Assembly (NCBI GenBank): GCA_027579435.1
Contig: JANBPK010001039.1
Coordinates: forward strand, 124,001 to 188,000
Direction of reading: 5' to 3'
DNA from: Candolleomyces eurysporus
Taxonomy: Eukaryota; Basidiomycota; Agaricomycetes; Agaricales; Psathyrellaceae
Length of the DNA: 64,000 nucleotides
A model generated the notes under the pieces. That model was not told the DNA's origin. It worked only from the letters and a program-made list of their open reading frames with translations, and did not search any database. The number at the start of each line of letters is the position of its first letter. Position 1 is the first letter of the stretch. Of the stretch, positions 37,297 through 49,364 are shown piece by piece. Both the position numbers and the translations under genes were made by a program.

Positions 37297-38195
37297 TTAG
37301 CCAGAGGTCGAGCTTCCTATTCCCATCTCGAGCACACAGTCCTCCCGTCCAATCCTCCGCATCTCTTCCACAACCTCGCCAACCCTGGAAAATTCCTGCC
37401 ACCCGGCAAGCGATTCACCGGTAGAACTGCCATTGGCCAGATCCCCTGGTACGCGCTCGGCGAAACGGACCTTCAGAGCCAGCCATTGCATGGCTTTAAC
37501 GTTGGACACGAATTCCTCAATGTCGTCTCCCCTGCCTTGAGCGTAGATAACTCCTGGATATCCGACCTTGGCAAACCCTGCAAGCTTCAGAGAGGATGAC
37601 CACTGTTGCAATGAACGTCGCTTTTTGGAGGACACGAGGTGGTGCGAGGTGAATAGGACATGATGGGGCGACGCCGGCGCCGTGAGAGCAGATTCCTGAC
37701 GCGACGTAGTTGTAGAATCAGGTGGCTTCTCCAGTGGCGCTTCGTGCAGCAGAGGCACGAGGTGAAGAGACAAAAGGTTATACAAGGGGAACCTGAGTGA
37801 CAGAACCGGTCAGGTATTCCGCGAGCCGGGAACAAAAAGAGCAACATTAAAGCGTACTCAGTATCCTCCAGTTCTTCCCTCTTCTCCCTGATTATTGTAA
37901 GCCACCGCTCCTGCTCTCCCCGACTGAGGTTGTCGCCTTTGACGGAGATTAAGTCGTCGCTGGTGGTCATGAACATCGTGACCTGCAACCAAACCGGTTT
38001 CCCATCGACTTTCAGCGTGAAGGCGGCCATGTTCGCTTGCTGTCTAGTAGAGGGTTCATCGAGATCGACTTCACTATTTTGCGAGAGGACTTGGCTCCAA
38101 AACCCTTCGTCTTGAATGAATTCCATGCTCTCCCCGGGTAGTAGAGAGCATTGGATAACCTGCAGCTCTTCAAACCGAGTTTGCGTTGGGGTCAT
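37297..38195 (-). CDS. RWD domain plus DUF1115 protein (RWDD2-like)
   Basis: Exons 38195-37858 and 37792-37297 give 277 residues; the 65-nt intron (GTACGC..CTCAG) joins at phase 2. Residues 5-115 are an RWD-like domain: TRFEELQVIQCSLLPGE, then WLQVTMFMTTS and RWLTIIREKREELED. The second exon carries the C-terminal DUF1115-type domain with HHLVSSKKRRSLQQW, KLAGFAKVGYPGVIYAQG and DDIEEFVSNVKAMQW. Proteins of this design are known from yeasts to animals (RWDD2) but their role is unclear; RWD folds usually mediate protein-protein contacts. The Met at 38195 (MTPTQTRFEE) is the first ATG in frame; upstream triplets in the open frame include only non-ATG codons. It precedes the aminotransferase gene by about 156 bp. 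Confidence 0.8.
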
Positions 38196-39148
38196 CACGT
38201 TCGAGACCCCGACTGGGTTCAATTGCAGAGCTAGTTGAGTGGATTGGATTGAAAATAGGAATATTGCGATAAGACTGGCTGGCAATTAGCAGCTATGGAC
38301 GACCATCAGCAATGGACTGCAGGTCAAAACCTTCCGATCCAAACAAAGACAAACCTGGTGTACCCAACTCGACGCTTTGTACTTCGTAACCGTAACCTAA
38401 TATCAACTGTCATTGCAGTGATATGTCACTCCAACTCGATCGCTCGCCAGAGCGTCGTCAGATCGTAAGCCAAGAATGCTTGATATAGCCAGGAGGTAAG
38501 TACAAGGAATACCTTCCGAGGCCCATGACTGCCACTCTTTTTTGTCTTCAGGTTTATGTGCATCGAATTTGAAGTAATGCATTCATCCAATGGCCGCTCT
38601 CATGAAAAACATGAGCATCGCATCCTTTATGATACTGTAGAACTTATACAGCTGAGTCCCAGTGAGGGTCCGACAAAGCGTTGCCGACGCAGCTGAGAGA
38701 CGCGGAGCAGGGTCAATGGTACAAAGATATTCGTCGCATCATCGCCACTTTACTAACGCTCCTTTGTATTCAGGTGGAGCATCCCGAAATGGAATTGCTC
38801 AATCAGTAGGCGTCTGAATGGGAACAATCGACGATTTAACTGAGCGTGTGTCTCAGTCCGTTGCAGACCATTTTCTGATCAACAGCACTTGAGCGTAACT
38901 TTCGACGTTAGGATGATTGCCCTGTCTTACACTGCTCGACAGTGACTGGTTCGATAAACTGTTATCACTCTTGGAACAATGCACTCTTATGTTAGTTGGA
39001 AACGACTGATTTAGGTGCCTGATTGGCAGCGAAAATGACCTGATCTCGATATCAACTCCCCTTGTCCCCCATCTATATGAGTTGGGACCCCTCGCCTTCC
39101 AGTTCCCAATCCTCGACGACTTCCCCTACCAACCTATTTTTCTTCAGT
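38196..39148. promoter_or_regulatory. Divergent intergenic region, upstream of the 599-aa gene
   Basis: About 950 bp without a gene. Its right half is similar to the region upstream of the 597-aa paralog (41450-41950), so the duplication included promoter DNA. Confidence 0.5.
38971..38988 (+). promoter_or_regulatory. Conserved upstream element, copy 1
   Basis: TTGGAACAATGCACTCTT, 160 bp upstream of the ATG at 39149. It matches the copy before the tandem paralog at 16 of 18 positions. Confidence 0.4.
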
Positions 39149-41114
39149 ATGTCCACTGTTCACCATAATGAACAGCTCAGAGAGGCACATCACTTCAGTA
39201 TGGGCGACCTGATGATTAACATCGGTGCTCCCCAGCAACCTAGCACAATCAACAATTTTGGCAGCAATCAGCGGTCGCAGGGTGCACCGAAAAGTGCACC
39301 CCCGAGTATGTAATATCTAAAAGCCGCTCCGAAAAGGCCTACTGACAACCACGGTGACAGACATGAGCCAGAGCGGAGTTGGCTCTTATTTCGGTGGGTC
39401 TGCGTACCCAACGCCTCCAGCAAGCTATCCAAGTTCAGAGGGCGCACCAAAGCGGCCTGCTGCCCCTCGAGTGGGGCAAGGCAACCGTTCTCATCACCCC
39501 CGTGTAGACCGATCGTTCATGCCCCCGAGTAAGTCGAACAAAGGTTTGATACAAGTTCAGACGTAGTGACGTCGTTTTTGCAGATCCGGACGTTCGTGCA
39601 AATCGTACTGGCCAGCCCTCGCGTCCGGCTGTAAGGCCCATCCAAGGCCTTCCCACTCCTAATCCCAGCCTCCGATCTTCTGCGAACGTAGATCTGGAGG
39701 AAGAGGACATCTATGAAGAAGCAAAAGAGGTAATCGTTTCGGATGCTCCTCATCCCACCACTTCCCCGTCCGGTCCTGCCCCACGTATGCGAGACACGGT
39801 CTTCCTCGCGGACGGTGCCAAAGCGGCTTTGGAGAACGCAATGCCGGTCATCCAGCGTTTCTTTAGCAAAGCTGGCCTGAAGAATGACGAATGGATTGCG
39901 CAGGTCGGTTTCGACGAAGAGGAGCTCTTTGAGAGGAACTGCTACGAGGAGGTGATCGTATTCACCATCTTGAATCCAGCGGTTGCTGTCAAATCTATCG
40001 ACCGAAGGAAACTGAAGAGCCATTTTGCGAGGTTCCCCGTCGTTATTCGGTCTCACTCTGGTGAAGATCGCTGTACGGAAAGAGGATCAGGAAGGGCTCG
40101 CGTTGTAAATGCATCAGCTCATGAACGCGAAACGCATCTCTTGGCAAACATGGCACAACATACTGCATCTGTCTCGAAGGACCTCCCAAAAATTCCTGAC
40201 TATGCCAAGATAGCTTTCACCGCAGAGACCGGATTCTCTGGACTTGTAGATCCTAAAGCTCGGCTGACTGTGGAGGCAAGCCTAGCTCACAAGGTACGAA
40301 GACATGCCGCTTCTGAATACACAATCGAATGCTGAAAATCTACATGTAGGCTGCCAGGGATCATGATGGAGCTCACCGAAGTGTCGAATTCAGCAAGCTT
40401 GATTTCAGGATGTCCGGTCAACGTAATCCGTTCTTCCTGAAGTTTGCTCATGTTTCGGTAGCGAACGGAGAGAAGGACGTCACTGTCAAAAAGCCTGCGG
40501 AAGTACCCCGTCTGGCGGATAGTTTCAAGGAAACTATCGCCAACAAGACAACCGAGTCTCGGACTCAGAGCCTCAGCATCAATGCGTCTGCAAGCCCAAG
40601 CGCAACTGGCCAGGTATCTCGGACCAAGGGGAGCGAAACGTCAAAGTCTAGCGAGCAGACTCATAATCACCACTGGATTGATTGGGAGTATCTCGTTCAT
40701 GGAGTGAAAGTCAAGTACCAGAATGCCAAAACTGAGGCTCTCAAATCACAGTCTCTGGTTGAAAACGACAATCTTCCTAACTTCTCCCTTCCAATCTCGT
40801 CTTCTTCTACTACCGAAACTGAGCCCGAGGACGACATCATCAAAATCCGCTTGACCTCGTTCTGGACCTACAGAGTGGATAAAGACGACGTCTTGGAGCC
40901 GGAGCAATTTGGGGCTTTGAAACGGGTTTGGCAGCGGGTAGCGTTGTGGCGCTTCAAGGAATCCAATCCAAAGCCTGCTCCCGGTTTCACCAATTTTGTT
41001 CATTGTGTTGATTTGGAAGTCTCGACGGAGTTTCTAGGCATGGTTAAGGATTGGAAAAGAATATCCTCGCATCCAAATGTGACTATGGATTTTCTGGACA
41101 GGGCGGTGGAATGA
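39149..41114 (+). CDS. Uncharacterised 599-residue protein, tandem pair member 1
   Basis: Exons 39149-39305, 39361-39528, 39584-40293 and 40350-41114; phases 1, 1, 0. No known catalytic motif, signal peptide or membrane segment. The N-terminus has a short motif (REAHHFSMGDLMINIG) like those of three other loci here, then a Pro/Ser-rich linker. A folded segment includes NDEWIAQVGFDEEELF and EEVIVFTILNPAVAVKSI. The second half contains HNHHWIDWEYLVHGVKVKY, IIKIRLTSFWTYRVDKDD and a conserved end FTNFVHCVDLEVSTEFLGM. Its neighbour at 42091 has the same order of segments and the same third intron site (after nucleotide 1035 of the CDS in both). Function unknown. Confidence 0.75.
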
Positions 41115-42090
41115 GATGACCGTAACCTATTATTTATTTTAAATTATTGATCAAGAGAACTCGGGTAGTAGTACTCCACTTTAGCAACCTCTGTCGTTCA
41201 TGATAGATGAGCGCTTGAGCCACTCAAACCTTTCATTCTGGATGTAACAGTTTCTAAGTGATGGGCAATGTTTTGTGACGATAAGCCAACTTATTGTTGT
41301 GATAAGAACTTTTTGATTTTGTCCAGTCCGGTCCCTCATATACAAGGATTCTCTTTTGTCTGCTGCTGACTTTCTTCATATTCAGGTCCAATGTCTGAAG
41401 TGAATATATTCAGGGGTCGTTTAAAGGAGAAACGATAACACCGCACTCTACGTGATGCCGAGTATTTCATTTAACTGAGGGTGTAGGCTCAGTGTGGGTA
41501 CCCCGACCCGTTGCATACAATGTTAGTTGTCAGCTCAGAGGCCCACAGTACTTCATATATCGTGGAGGTTCGTACACAGATGAAAGTTTTCCTTCCATAC
41601 CCACATTAATCTCGCTAGCTCTTCCTTGTATTCAAGTGTAACCTCTCAGCGGTCCCAAAATGAATTCACGTATTCGGTAAGGGCCCAGTGAGAAACAATA
41701 GCTGATGATACCCGAGAGTTCATATCACTGGATATATAGGTCCCGATGTGTGTCTTATCAGTTGTTACAGGGCACGGCCTGTGCTCCTCGAGCCACACTT
41801 GAACGTTTAGGTTGAGCTTCCTCTGTCACATTTCTTGTCAGTGGACGGTTCAACAAAAGGAGGTATTCTCGGAACAATGCGCTCTTTTGTGCTGATTGGC
41901 AACCATCGAATCGAGTCTGAGAATTTCTGACACAAGTTTATCTTCGTATGGCCGAAAGATGCCCTCAGAAGATGGTGCACAAGGGAAAGATCGACCTCAG
42001 TAATCTATTAATAAGCTGGGTTTTCACTCTCTCCGATTCCTCATTTTCGTATATCCAACTCTCTAATTCCACAGCAAAAACTCAGCTTCC
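41115..42090. promoter_or_regulatory. Spacer between tandem paralogs, upstream of the 597-aa gene
   Basis: 976 bp. Part resembles the region before 39149. No independent gene is convincing; an ATG frame from 41948 runs into the CDS in another frame. Confidence 0.5.
41869..41886 (+). promoter_or_regulatory. Conserved upstream element, copy 2
   Basis: TCGGAACAATGCGCTCTT, about 200 bp upstream of the ATG at 42091; the counterpart lies at 38971-38988. Confidence 0.4.
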
Positions 42091-44054
42091 ATGGAACTTC
42101 CACAATCTTCACCCAGCGCCAGGAGTTTCGAGTTCTTCAGGAACGCAAGTAACGTCAGTATTGGACAAACAACTTTCAATCACGCTCAAGGCTCCACGAA
42201 CCCTGTTTTCAATAATACTCACAATAACTACCTCGACTCTCGAGGAGCTACACAAGGGACATCATCTAGTACGCCTGAAACGTCAGTAGTTCTGAAACGC
42301 TCCTCACCACTATATGCAGGCGACGATTCCCCTAACGATGCGCGCCAAACTGCCAGGTCCAGCGGGCTGGATCAAGCTAACTTTGCGGTTCTGAACCAGC
42401 ATCTGAGTACGCCAACTAGCTATAGTTTCCGGTCCACAGCTGCTAATGTAACCTTCATACAGAGGCTACAAGTGCTCGCAAACGTCGGTCTAGATCTCCA
42501 GTAGGGATCCAAATCCCTACCCCTGCTCCAAGCTCGCTCTCCCCGGATCGGTCCACGATATCGGGTTCGGAATCAGAGCTCGAGGGGGAAGAAGATAGTC
42601 CCCGCGGCAGGCGGTGGACTAGGGAGGTCGATCATACCGCTGATGCCCAGCACTCGTTGGCTTCGCAACCTGCTCCCGAGTCCATAGCACCCCTTCCCCA
42701 GCTGCGGCATGTCATCATAGCCGCCGAGGGCGCCAAAACAGACCTCGAAAGTATGCTGGACAGAATCGAAAAGATTCTAAAAGATGGAGGGATTAAGAGG
42801 GATCAATGGATCGCCCAAGTCGGGTTCGATCAAGAAGCGCTATCCCTCTACGACCGTAATTTCGAATACCAGGAAGCAATCGTTATCACGATCCTGGACT
42901 CATCCGTCAAAGTCAAGGCTATCAAGATGGACGAATTGCAGCAATGTCTGTCATCGTACACTATCTCAGTAAGGCTGCCCGACGGCGAAACTCTGAAAAC
43001 AAGGTCCTCCGCTTTACCGTCTCAAATTGCTGACCAGAGAGAGCGACGAAGAGGAGGGAACTTTGAAAATGCGGCTATGGACAAGCTTGCTGATAACACT
43101 GGAAGTCGGAATTTATTAGTTCTCCCTGCGACACGACCCGATGATGCATACATCGAGGTCAAGACTTTCGACAAGCTCAGCCAAAATCACACCGAAGGAG
43201 AGGTGGCTACACACTTTGCGTTCGATATCAAGGTATGTGATTGCAGCCGCAGCAACTCAACCCAGTGTGTACGCTAACCGACTACTGGCGAGCAGAAGAC
43301 CGAAAATGGATCGTCGATCGAGTTCCACAATCTCTCGTTCACAGGACCACAACTTCCAAATAGGCCTTTCTACATCCAATATGGGCACGTCAGAGTCTCA
43401 GGCGATGGCACCGGAATCCATCGTGCGATCCAGTATCCCGAGAACCAGCCAGGCCATGGAGACGATTTTAAAGTCATCAAGGCTCATAAAACGCTCAGTG
43501 GCATCGTAAAGAAAGCAGCCGCCAAGATCCTGGGTAAGAGTGGGCCGGAAGTCACTGTGGAATATGCCACAACGCAGGGAAGAGAAGACCAGGAGGGGGA
43601 GGAATGGACGAAGAAGGTCAATTCTGTCCATCACGAGGAGGTACCTGGTGGCTGGAAGCTCAAATTTGACACCTCCGCACTTCGTAGGACGACTTTCCGA
43701 CCACCCCGCAAGTCGGGTGACTCCACGAATCGTGGGATGGTCGCCGATTTCTCGTTGGGTCGCTTGGCAGGCCCAACGCAGGAAGAAAGGGTCACGATCA
43801 AATTCGCTTCACTTTGGGCTCTTCATACAGACAATAATCAGGTTCGCAGGACGGCCAATCCACTGAAACGAATACGGAAGGATAAGCTTAGGAAGGGCAA
43901 AGGAAAGGACATGGTTGACGTCGAGTCTTTGCCGATGTTCACCAACTTCGTTCATCTGGTGGAAATAGTTTTCCCTAGCAATTTCTCGGGGATTATTGCA
44001 GATAATGAGTCCCATTCCCCTGGCTTCATCGACTTCACTTTGCCCACTCCATGA
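42091..44054 (+). CDS. Uncharacterised 597-residue protein, tandem pair member 2
   Basis: Exons 42091-42268, 42320-42406, 42463-43232 and 43296-44054, with donors GTACGC, GTACGC and GTATGT. The N-terminus has the motif FEFFRNASNVSIGQTTFN, then a polar linker with RKRRSRSP. The folded core repeats that of the upstream paralog: RDQWIAQVGFDQEALSLY, EAIVITILDSSVKVKAI, IEFHNLSFTGPQLPNRPF, a long basic segment, VTIKFASLWALHTDN, and the end FTNFVHLVEIVFPSNFSG. The first two exons differ in length between the paralogs but total CDS length to the third intron is identical. Intracellular location is likely, because no targeting signal is seen. No function can be assigned. Confidence 0.75.
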
Positions 44055-44378
44055 ACGAGTCAGGACTTCTCATTATTGTACCATTGGAAATTGCTCTGGT
44101 GCCAGCGATGATCTAATGGCTCGAACTCTTCACTTAGGCAATTAGCTCTCTTACCAAAACTGTTTTTGTTTACTTCCAGTATCGTAAAGTCAAATAATAG
44201 GATCTCTTCGTGTTTCTGGTCCTAGATTGTCCCTCGAGGTAATTCTACAACACAGCTCATTGTAACAGTTTTAGTCTAGCATCGCCATTGGAGTGAAGAA
44301 GTGTGCTATGTTTATGAATGTTCATTCGCTCGGCAGGCTAGAGCCTGGAAAAACAGAAGTATAGGTCCGTAGGAAAGT
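44055..44378. terminator. Convergent 3' intergenic region
   Basis: 324 bp between two converging genes. It must contain both polyadenylation regions; no separate gene is seen. Confidence 0.4.
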
Positions 44379-45967
44379 TTAAATAGACAGCAATCTGAGA
44401 CCGTTCATTATGAGGGTGAAGACTAGCCACAGGGACATTGTTGAGAGGCTCTCTATGTTTGAAGCGGCAGAAGTTGCCATGCATTCTGCCTTGGGCAGAG
44501 TGAGAGCCGAGATCGAGTTGCCGCAAGGAACGTATACGACCGAATAACCGATGACATTTTCGGGCTCTATCTGAACGAAAGAGAGCGTTCTATTTAAGGG
44601 GTTTCAAGAAGGTTGTCAGAGAGAGTACAGAATAATAGCACGCCTTCGATAAAAATCGGAGGGGATGAAGGCAAACGCACCTATCATCAATTTTCATCTT
44701 GCCAGGTGTAGAATAGTATGATATGTTGGCAACAAGACCACCCTGAAAACCAAACTTAATCAGCCCCACATCCAACAGCGCTGAGAGAGGCACGCACAAT
44801 CTGACCCGGTGGTATGCTAACCTCAATCTCCTGTGACTTTGTGGTTTTCATCGATGAGGAGTTCTTGATGGTCGTAGTTGATATTGCGCTGGGACCAATC
44901 AATCCGAGGGAGGTTCCAACGGTCCATTCGACCCCGAAAGAGTGTTCCAGCTCAAAAGTGCCTCCAAGGGTTGTTTTTGTATTCTCCGAATTGCCAACGA
45001 CGCAATTGGCCACAGATTGTCCAATAAGGACACTGTAGCTCGCTGTCGTCGTTGAATTGACCTTTTAGACCAAACCAAGGAAGCTTTAGTCAACGTCTTT
45101 GTATTAAAGGGCGCTTCCTTACCGACGATGGTGTGAACGCGCATTTGGACTTGCCGCAAGGAGCGCAGTTGTTTATAACCAGAACTTCGGGACTTAATGG
45201 TGCCGGCTGTTCGGGTACTGGACTGGGAGTTGAGGATCCTGAAGGGAGGTACGGTGTTCCGGAAGTGGTAGTAGAGATTGGAAGGGTAGAGGTGGAAGCT
45301 GTAACAGTGACCGTAGTAGGCGACACTGTGGAAGTTGTTGCGTTGTCTGGATTTACCGGTATGATCCTCCACAATTCAGATCCTGTCGCATTCGCCGAAG
45401 GAGAGACAATCACCTGTTTGGAAAAGCTCGTTAGCTCTATGCGGACCGGAAGGCGGTATCATACTCACTTCATTTGATGTAAAAGGGCCTCCAACCTCTG
45501 CCCAAGGAGCCCAGACAAGAGAGCATTCCGCGGTAGAGCAGATGCTGTTGGGAGAGGTACATTCGTTAGCGGATTTACAAATCAAACGTAAGGATGCACG
45601 AAGCCCACCTGTGGTACACAGCGTCGACCTGTCTCAAGTACCAAGTCTGGGTCCCTTGATTGGAAATGAGAAGCGAGGAACTAGGTGCTGCCGTGATGTA
45701 GCTCGTGTTCAAAGCTACATTCAGGATGCTAAATGTCGTATTCGTTGCATCTGTGGGTTGAAATGTCCACTAGTGGTGGTATGTAGATGAATGAAGGAAT
45801 GATCTAGAGTTCGTATAACTTACCTGTTCTGAAAGCGACGTGGTATTTGCACCAAGGGTGGCGTTTACTGGGGCAGTCGTGGTGTTCGCGAATTGCAGAA
45901 ACCCACCAGGGTGGTAGGGCGAGTAGATGTTGTACGGTGCCCCGGGGACGATCCGCACGCTGGTCAT
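44379..45967 (-). CDS. Beta-trefoil-like protein with ETX/aerolysin-like module and C-terminal hydrophobic tail, pair member 1
   Basis: Seven exons: 45967-45824, 45769-45609, 45544-45469, 45413-45123, 45061-44798, 44742-44681, 44589-44379; 402 residues, all phases consistent. The first ~140 residues have three spaced Trp motifs (QWTFQP, TWYLRQV, ELWRIIPV), as in ricin-B/beta-trefoil lectins, with YNIYSPYHPGGFLQF at the start. A Thr/Ser/Pro linker follows. The next ~170 residues are rich in Ser/Thr beta-strands (TASYSVLIGQSVANC, FGVEWTVGTSLGL, a strand ending VSIPPGQ), resembling ETX/MTX2 or aerolysin-type modules by pattern. The end is hydrophobic (MSLWLVFTLIMNGL). There is no N-terminal signal peptide. 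Defence or cell-surface use is possible but not shown; the module assignment is tentative. Confidence 0.65.
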
Positions 45968-46942
45968 TTTGAGAAACTAGAAGGAATAGAAGGGACCTTG
46001 GTGCGTGTCAGGTACGATAAGGAACGCTCATCGCTTACTTTATATTATGCAAAACATAAATTGCGATACCAACACCGCAAGGCTCAAGTCACAGCCTGGG
46101 GAGATTGGATGGAGAGCGGGGTGTTCAGCTTCACCTCGTGGCTTGGCTTGCTGGCTGTGTGTACAATATGAGTCCTTATAAAAATGATTGCATGGAAGCA
46201 TCTAGACGCCGGGCGTCTACAGCCTTTTCTTTAAATGGGCTCTTTTCAAGGCTATATCGCCTTGAATCTCACCTTCAGGAGCAATGGCTCTAATGATTTT
46301 AGTCGACCGCGACTTGCTCCACGACCATAGCACCAACTGCCGTGAAGATATTCTGGAGTGAGTTGGGATTTATTGAACCAAGGGGCACGATGACAATGCT
46401 GTTAATTCATTTAAACCTAGAAAGAGTCTGCACGCCCACGGCTGTTACAATAGACGTTCGGATCCGGGATGGTACACCTGTCGCCTCGTGTGCATTCCGG
46501 CTGCATCATTTCGCCGGATGTTATCCTCTAAGGCCTGGGTTTGTTCAGTCAGGGACAACCCGCCGTCCTTGGTTCCCGAGTCAACGGATTTTGTACACGC
46601 AGCCCTTGAGCAATTCTGGACTGCCTCGAGGTCTGATGCTTAAAAACTGCTGAGCCTCGCCGTAACCATTCTGGGTCAAAGACAGCTGTGATAGCACAAT
46701 GGCGATGTGTTTACGGAAGCATGCTTGATGTCAGACAGACGTGCCTCTGCCACGCGTCCGATAGCCAATATTATGGACTATCGAGACAATACAAAACCNT
46801 GAGAAGTGATAAAGCAGTTGATTCTACACGCAACATAACAGCCATTTAGATAAACACGTCCGAATGATCATGAAAAGCTCCGAGTGTCCTTCAATAACAG
46901 AGGGTCCGAGTCCTTGGCAGAAGTTGGATCTCGATAGAAATA
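45968..46942. other. Spacer between the two beta-trefoil-like genes
   Basis: 975 bp upstream of member 1 and downstream of member 2. An N at 46799. Nothing else recognised. Confidence 0.45.
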
Positions 46943-48465
46943 TCAAAGCAATGTCACGACGCCGGACAGAAACGCCAGTCCCAGCGCTAACAATGGCATC
47001 CTCCTTAAAGTGGGACAACCTGACCTAGGCCTAGGGGGACACTCGGATTCCGGGAGCGCGAGAGCTTCGAATGGGGTTCCGCAAGTAGTATAGAGCACAG
47101 AATATTCCAGAACATTTTCCGGTTGGACGGACACAAACGCAAGTGTCCTAAAGGTAAAATTGGGTCAAGGATAAATTGAAAGAGACTCGCGAGAGGTGAA
47201 TTGAGTTCGGAACGTACCTGTTGTCAATCGCTATCCGTCCAGGTGTCGTTATGTATGACACCTTCGCAACCAAAGCGCCCTAAACAAAGGGAAGGAATCT
47301 GTCAGTCTAGGGTATACCACGATGTATGGTCACACGTACAGCTTGACCAGGAGGAATGTTTACTTCAATCGTTTGAGATTGTGTAATCGTCTTCGCCGTG
47401 TTTCGTGTCTCAGAAGTACTGAAATCAAGTCCTGGGCCGATTCGGAGACCGAGGGAAAAACCGGACGACGTTTCGACCCCAAACGAGTGCCGCAATTCGA
47501 ATGACCCTCCGAGAGTTGTCTTAGTGGATTGGGTGCTATTTGGACCGCAATTGGCGACAGGCTGGCCAATGAGGATGCTGAATGTTTCAGACGAGGAGCC
47601 ATCCTCCTTAGATTAGGGTCAGCTGATTCCGAACAGTCTTGAATATCAGAAGGTGCTAACTGATGGGTCGAATACACATCGATCATTTCCACAGGGAGGA
47701 CAATTTTTTAAGGCCAGGAGGCGCTGATCTACACTGGGTGTTCCTGTGGGGGACGGTGGAAGCCTTCGTGTCGATGTTCGCGTCGACGTTGCCGAGGTGG
47801 CGCGGGTTGTAGAGGATGCAGAGGTGGCAGACGTTGTGGAGGTTGTGCCCGAAGGCAAGGCGGTGGCAGTACCAACGGGAACGATCCTCCACAGCTCTGC
47901 TCCCTCTAATCTGCCTGGAGCGGCGAGAACGATCTTCACAGTCGTTGATGACTCAGTGAGGATACATAATATGAGAATTCGGGAGACTTGCCTCGTTATC
48001 TGTCGAATCGCCCCCGACTTCCGACGACGGCGCCCAAGCAAGAGAGCAATCTGGATCATAGCATACACTACGATAGTGAGAGCCTGAATGAGCGAGTTGC
48101 AGAAAGGCGAAAATTACGTGTGGAATTCCTCGTCGACTGGAGTCAGATACCAGAGTTGAGGCTCAGTGCTAGAAGAGAGTAGTGAATCCGTATTTGACAC
48201 ATAGGTCTTGAACTCCCAGTTCGCGATGGTAAAGGCGGAGCCATCAGTGTCTGACAGTTCAAAAGTCCACTAGTGCTATGTGTCAACAGTACGCTCTGAG
48301 CATCTATTTTATCAACGGACGTACCTGCTGCGAAACATCCTCCACATAGGAGCCGAGCGTTGCATATGCTGAGGTAGTTTGGTTTGGGAACTGGAGGTAT
48401 CCGCCATCATGATAAGGTGTAGAGATGCTATACTGCACTCCCGTCGTGATCTGAATACTGGCCAT
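46943..48465 (-). CDS. Beta-trefoil-like protein with ETX/aerolysin-like module and C-terminal hydrophobic tail, pair member 2
   Basis: Seven exons: 48465-48325, 48269-48118, 48067-47992, 47933-47661, 47606-47340, 47279-47218, 47147-46943; 391 residues. All six intron positions and phases match member 1, and exon 3 (76 nt) and exon 6 (62 nt) have identical lengths. Trp motifs QWTFEL, LWYLTPV and LWRIVPV mark the trefoil-like region. The Ser/Thr/Pro linker and the beta-rich module (SILIGQPVANC, SFGVETSSGFSLGLRI, VNIPPGQ) follow, and the C-terminus has a strong hydrophobic tail (PLLALGLAFLSGVVTLL). Intron 3 uses a GC donor (GCAAGT at 47991) where member 1 has GTGAGT. Pore formation is not demonstrated; the module is assigned by pattern only. 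Confidence 0.65.
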
Positions 48466-49364
48466 TTGGCTGGAAAAATGGGGGAAGCTTCATGTAACAG
48501 AGCTGTGGCCAAGGCGCTCATAATTTATGTAGACTGTTACAATAGAGTCGACGCCCGCATGTTACAACATGCCCAGTGTGTTATCGAACCATCAACTCGG
48601 TGTGTCCGCATGTTGTGAGCGCCAGGAATAAAGGGCCGACATGCGAGATTGTTTGAGAGCAATGCATGGCTCGAAACTGTTGCTCTATCGAGCGCCTGCC
48701 GAGTTCACCGGGCAGTTCAGGGATAAAAGAAGGCGGCGTGTCAACGCGACAAGTTTCCTTGGGAGCAAACACTATTGGGATCATTATTGTCCTCCAATTG
48801 GAAGCTCTTTTGCTCCCAGATCAGCTCGTAGTCTTAGAATGGAGTTTCAATTTATCGACAAGCTTCCATCTGTCAAATGCTCGGGATGAGTTTGCAGCGC
48901 CCGACGTCACAGAACATGAAATAAACGCCCATGAGTAATAGCACACCTGGTGGGAGGCCCTCATGCACCCGATGCAAAGATCTCCCCGCTTCCAAAACGA
49001 CTCACCAGCAACCCGGAGCGCCTTTGAACTCTTTTTGGCCATAACTTGATATATTGCGATGACACGGGGTTTCTGGGAAACGGTGCAGCATTCGTTGGCA
49101 AGGACGCGCCTGCATGGCGTTGTTGTTGTTGGTTTGGCCGAACCTGCTTGAAGCCTTTGACAAACATAGCCAGACAGCCGCGAATTCGAATGCCTCTCGC
49201 GCACGGTTTGAACGTTGTTCCTGAACTTCGGGAAATGTTGATTCTTCAGCATTTCGAAGGACTGCTCTTGGTGATATTCTCGGCCCTGAAGTCTATATAA
49301 ACCACTAGGATGATTGTGGAGCAACCATTACTCGCAGGCTCGACGATCAGAGACTTCCGCGACA
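48466..49364. promoter_or_regulatory. Divergent intergenic region
   Basis: About 900 bp between member 2 and the DUF1996 gene. Short frames on both strands have no partner exons. Confidence 0.45.
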
